Below, piece after piece: positions 63,515 through 64,000 of a stretch of DNA of 64,000 bases; positions within the stretch are counted from its first letter, which is position 1, and the number at the start of each line of letters is the position of its first letter. The stretch covers positions 2,356,001 through 2,420,000 of the forward strand of contig VNWV01000004.1 in assembly GCA_009801085.1 (NCBI GenBank). The letters are read 5' to 3'. Both the position numbers and the translations under genes were made by a program. The stretch is from Lasiodiplodia sp. COLG20 (lineage: Eukaryota > Ascomycota > Dothideomycetes > Botryosphaeriales > Botryosphaeriaceae). Below the pieces are notes generated by a model. The model did not search any database. It was not told the origin of the DNA and saw nothing but the letters and a program-made list of their open reading frames with translations.

Positions 63515-64000
63515 GGCTACTTTTCTCGGAATTCCTTGGTGCCCTTCCTCGGCGATACCTTCTGGCCTAGCTCGCGGCGATCAGCGGACTCTAGGCGGCA
63601 GGGCTAGACGTAAACAGAGAAAGACGTCCCCCTTCTGCCCCACGAGACAGATTGGCAGAGGGCCGAGCGTTGAGACTATCGATATACGAGCGGTTGGTTG
63701 CAATGCGCGGCGGCGGCGGTTATCCTGAGGCGCAAGCAGTAGCAGCTTGCAAGCTCTCCGTTATCTTTCGGGAAGGCGTCCGGCTCCGTAAGGGAGAGGG
63801 CGAGTGCGGGCGTCTCGAGCTGATGAGTAGCCTGGAGGCCGCGGGGCGCGTAAATATGCGCAACGGCTCATGCGGTGAGGGATGAATCCTCCCCGCATGC
63901 CACGCGCGTCGTCGACGCCATCCTCTCTCGATCTGGCTCCGGTGGCGGTGGGGGTTCGCGAGCAGACCGGCCGCCTTCGTCCAACCACTCAGCGCTCCAG
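63515..64000. other. Right-edge region, no gene seen
   Basis: GC-rich sequence with short overlapping frames and no recognisable domain. A gene beyond the edge may have its promoter here. Confidence 0.4.

Overview
The window looks like a chromosome segment of a filamentous ascomycete (Pezizomycotina, probably Dothideomycetes). Evidence: short spliceosomal introns of about 48-130 nt with GTNNGT donors and CTRAC-like branch sites, Zn(II)2Cys6 regulators, HET-domain proteins, F-box proteins, a rhodopsin-domain (PF20684-type) membrane protein, a DHN-melanin-type reductase and small secreted proteins. I refined exon boundaries by eye and checked that each spliced frame closes. No rRNA, CRISPR array, bacterial-type operon or intact transposon was seen.

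Layout. 0-7 kb: a partial, apparently damaged phytanoyl-CoA dioxygenase-like gene, a secreted histidine acid phosphatase, a 12-nt tandem-repeat tract open in several frames, an AT-rich degenerate stretch and a SurE nucleotidase. 8-18 kb: a tetra/trihydroxynaphthalene reductase-like SDR, a possible broken small secreted protein gene, a Zn2Cys6 regulator, an RRM-like nuclear protein and an F-box protein. 18-27 kb: a rhodopsin-domain membrane protein, a C2H2 zinc-finger protein with a pure CAG tract, a HET protein and a Ybp2/glomulin-type protein that diverges from LSm3 at 27.3 kb. 29-41 kb: a B-type cyclin, a GC-rich 3.3-kb gene-free interval, a regulator with a C-terminal Zn2Cys6 motif, and a proline-rich transglutaminase-like protein. 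41.7-45.7 kb: an accessory-looking stretch with a secreted protein, a kinase-domain relic, a 103-residue six-cysteine secreted protein and a small membrane protein. 46-57 kb: a DsbA/FrnE-like protein, a DFR/GRE2-like reductase, a second F-box protein, a Gln/Ala-rich secreted protein and a cysteine-rich single-pass membrane protein. 58-64 kb: a second HET protein, a tRNA gene and a Pgc1-like glycerophosphodiester phosphodiesterase.

Most genes look like independent housekeeping or regulatory units. The most striking feature is a tRNA-Arg(TCT) gene at 61.07-61.19 kb. Its D-arm, and so its Pol III A box, is split by a 52-nt insert with a canonical spliceosomal donor (GTATGT), branch site (CTGAC) and acceptor (TAG). 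Removing exactly that insert gives a perfect cloverleaf. A second theme is tiny first coding exons: 12 nt in the SurE and cyclin genes, 5 nt in a small membrane protein and 4 nt in the GDPD gene. ORF-based annotation would miss these starts.
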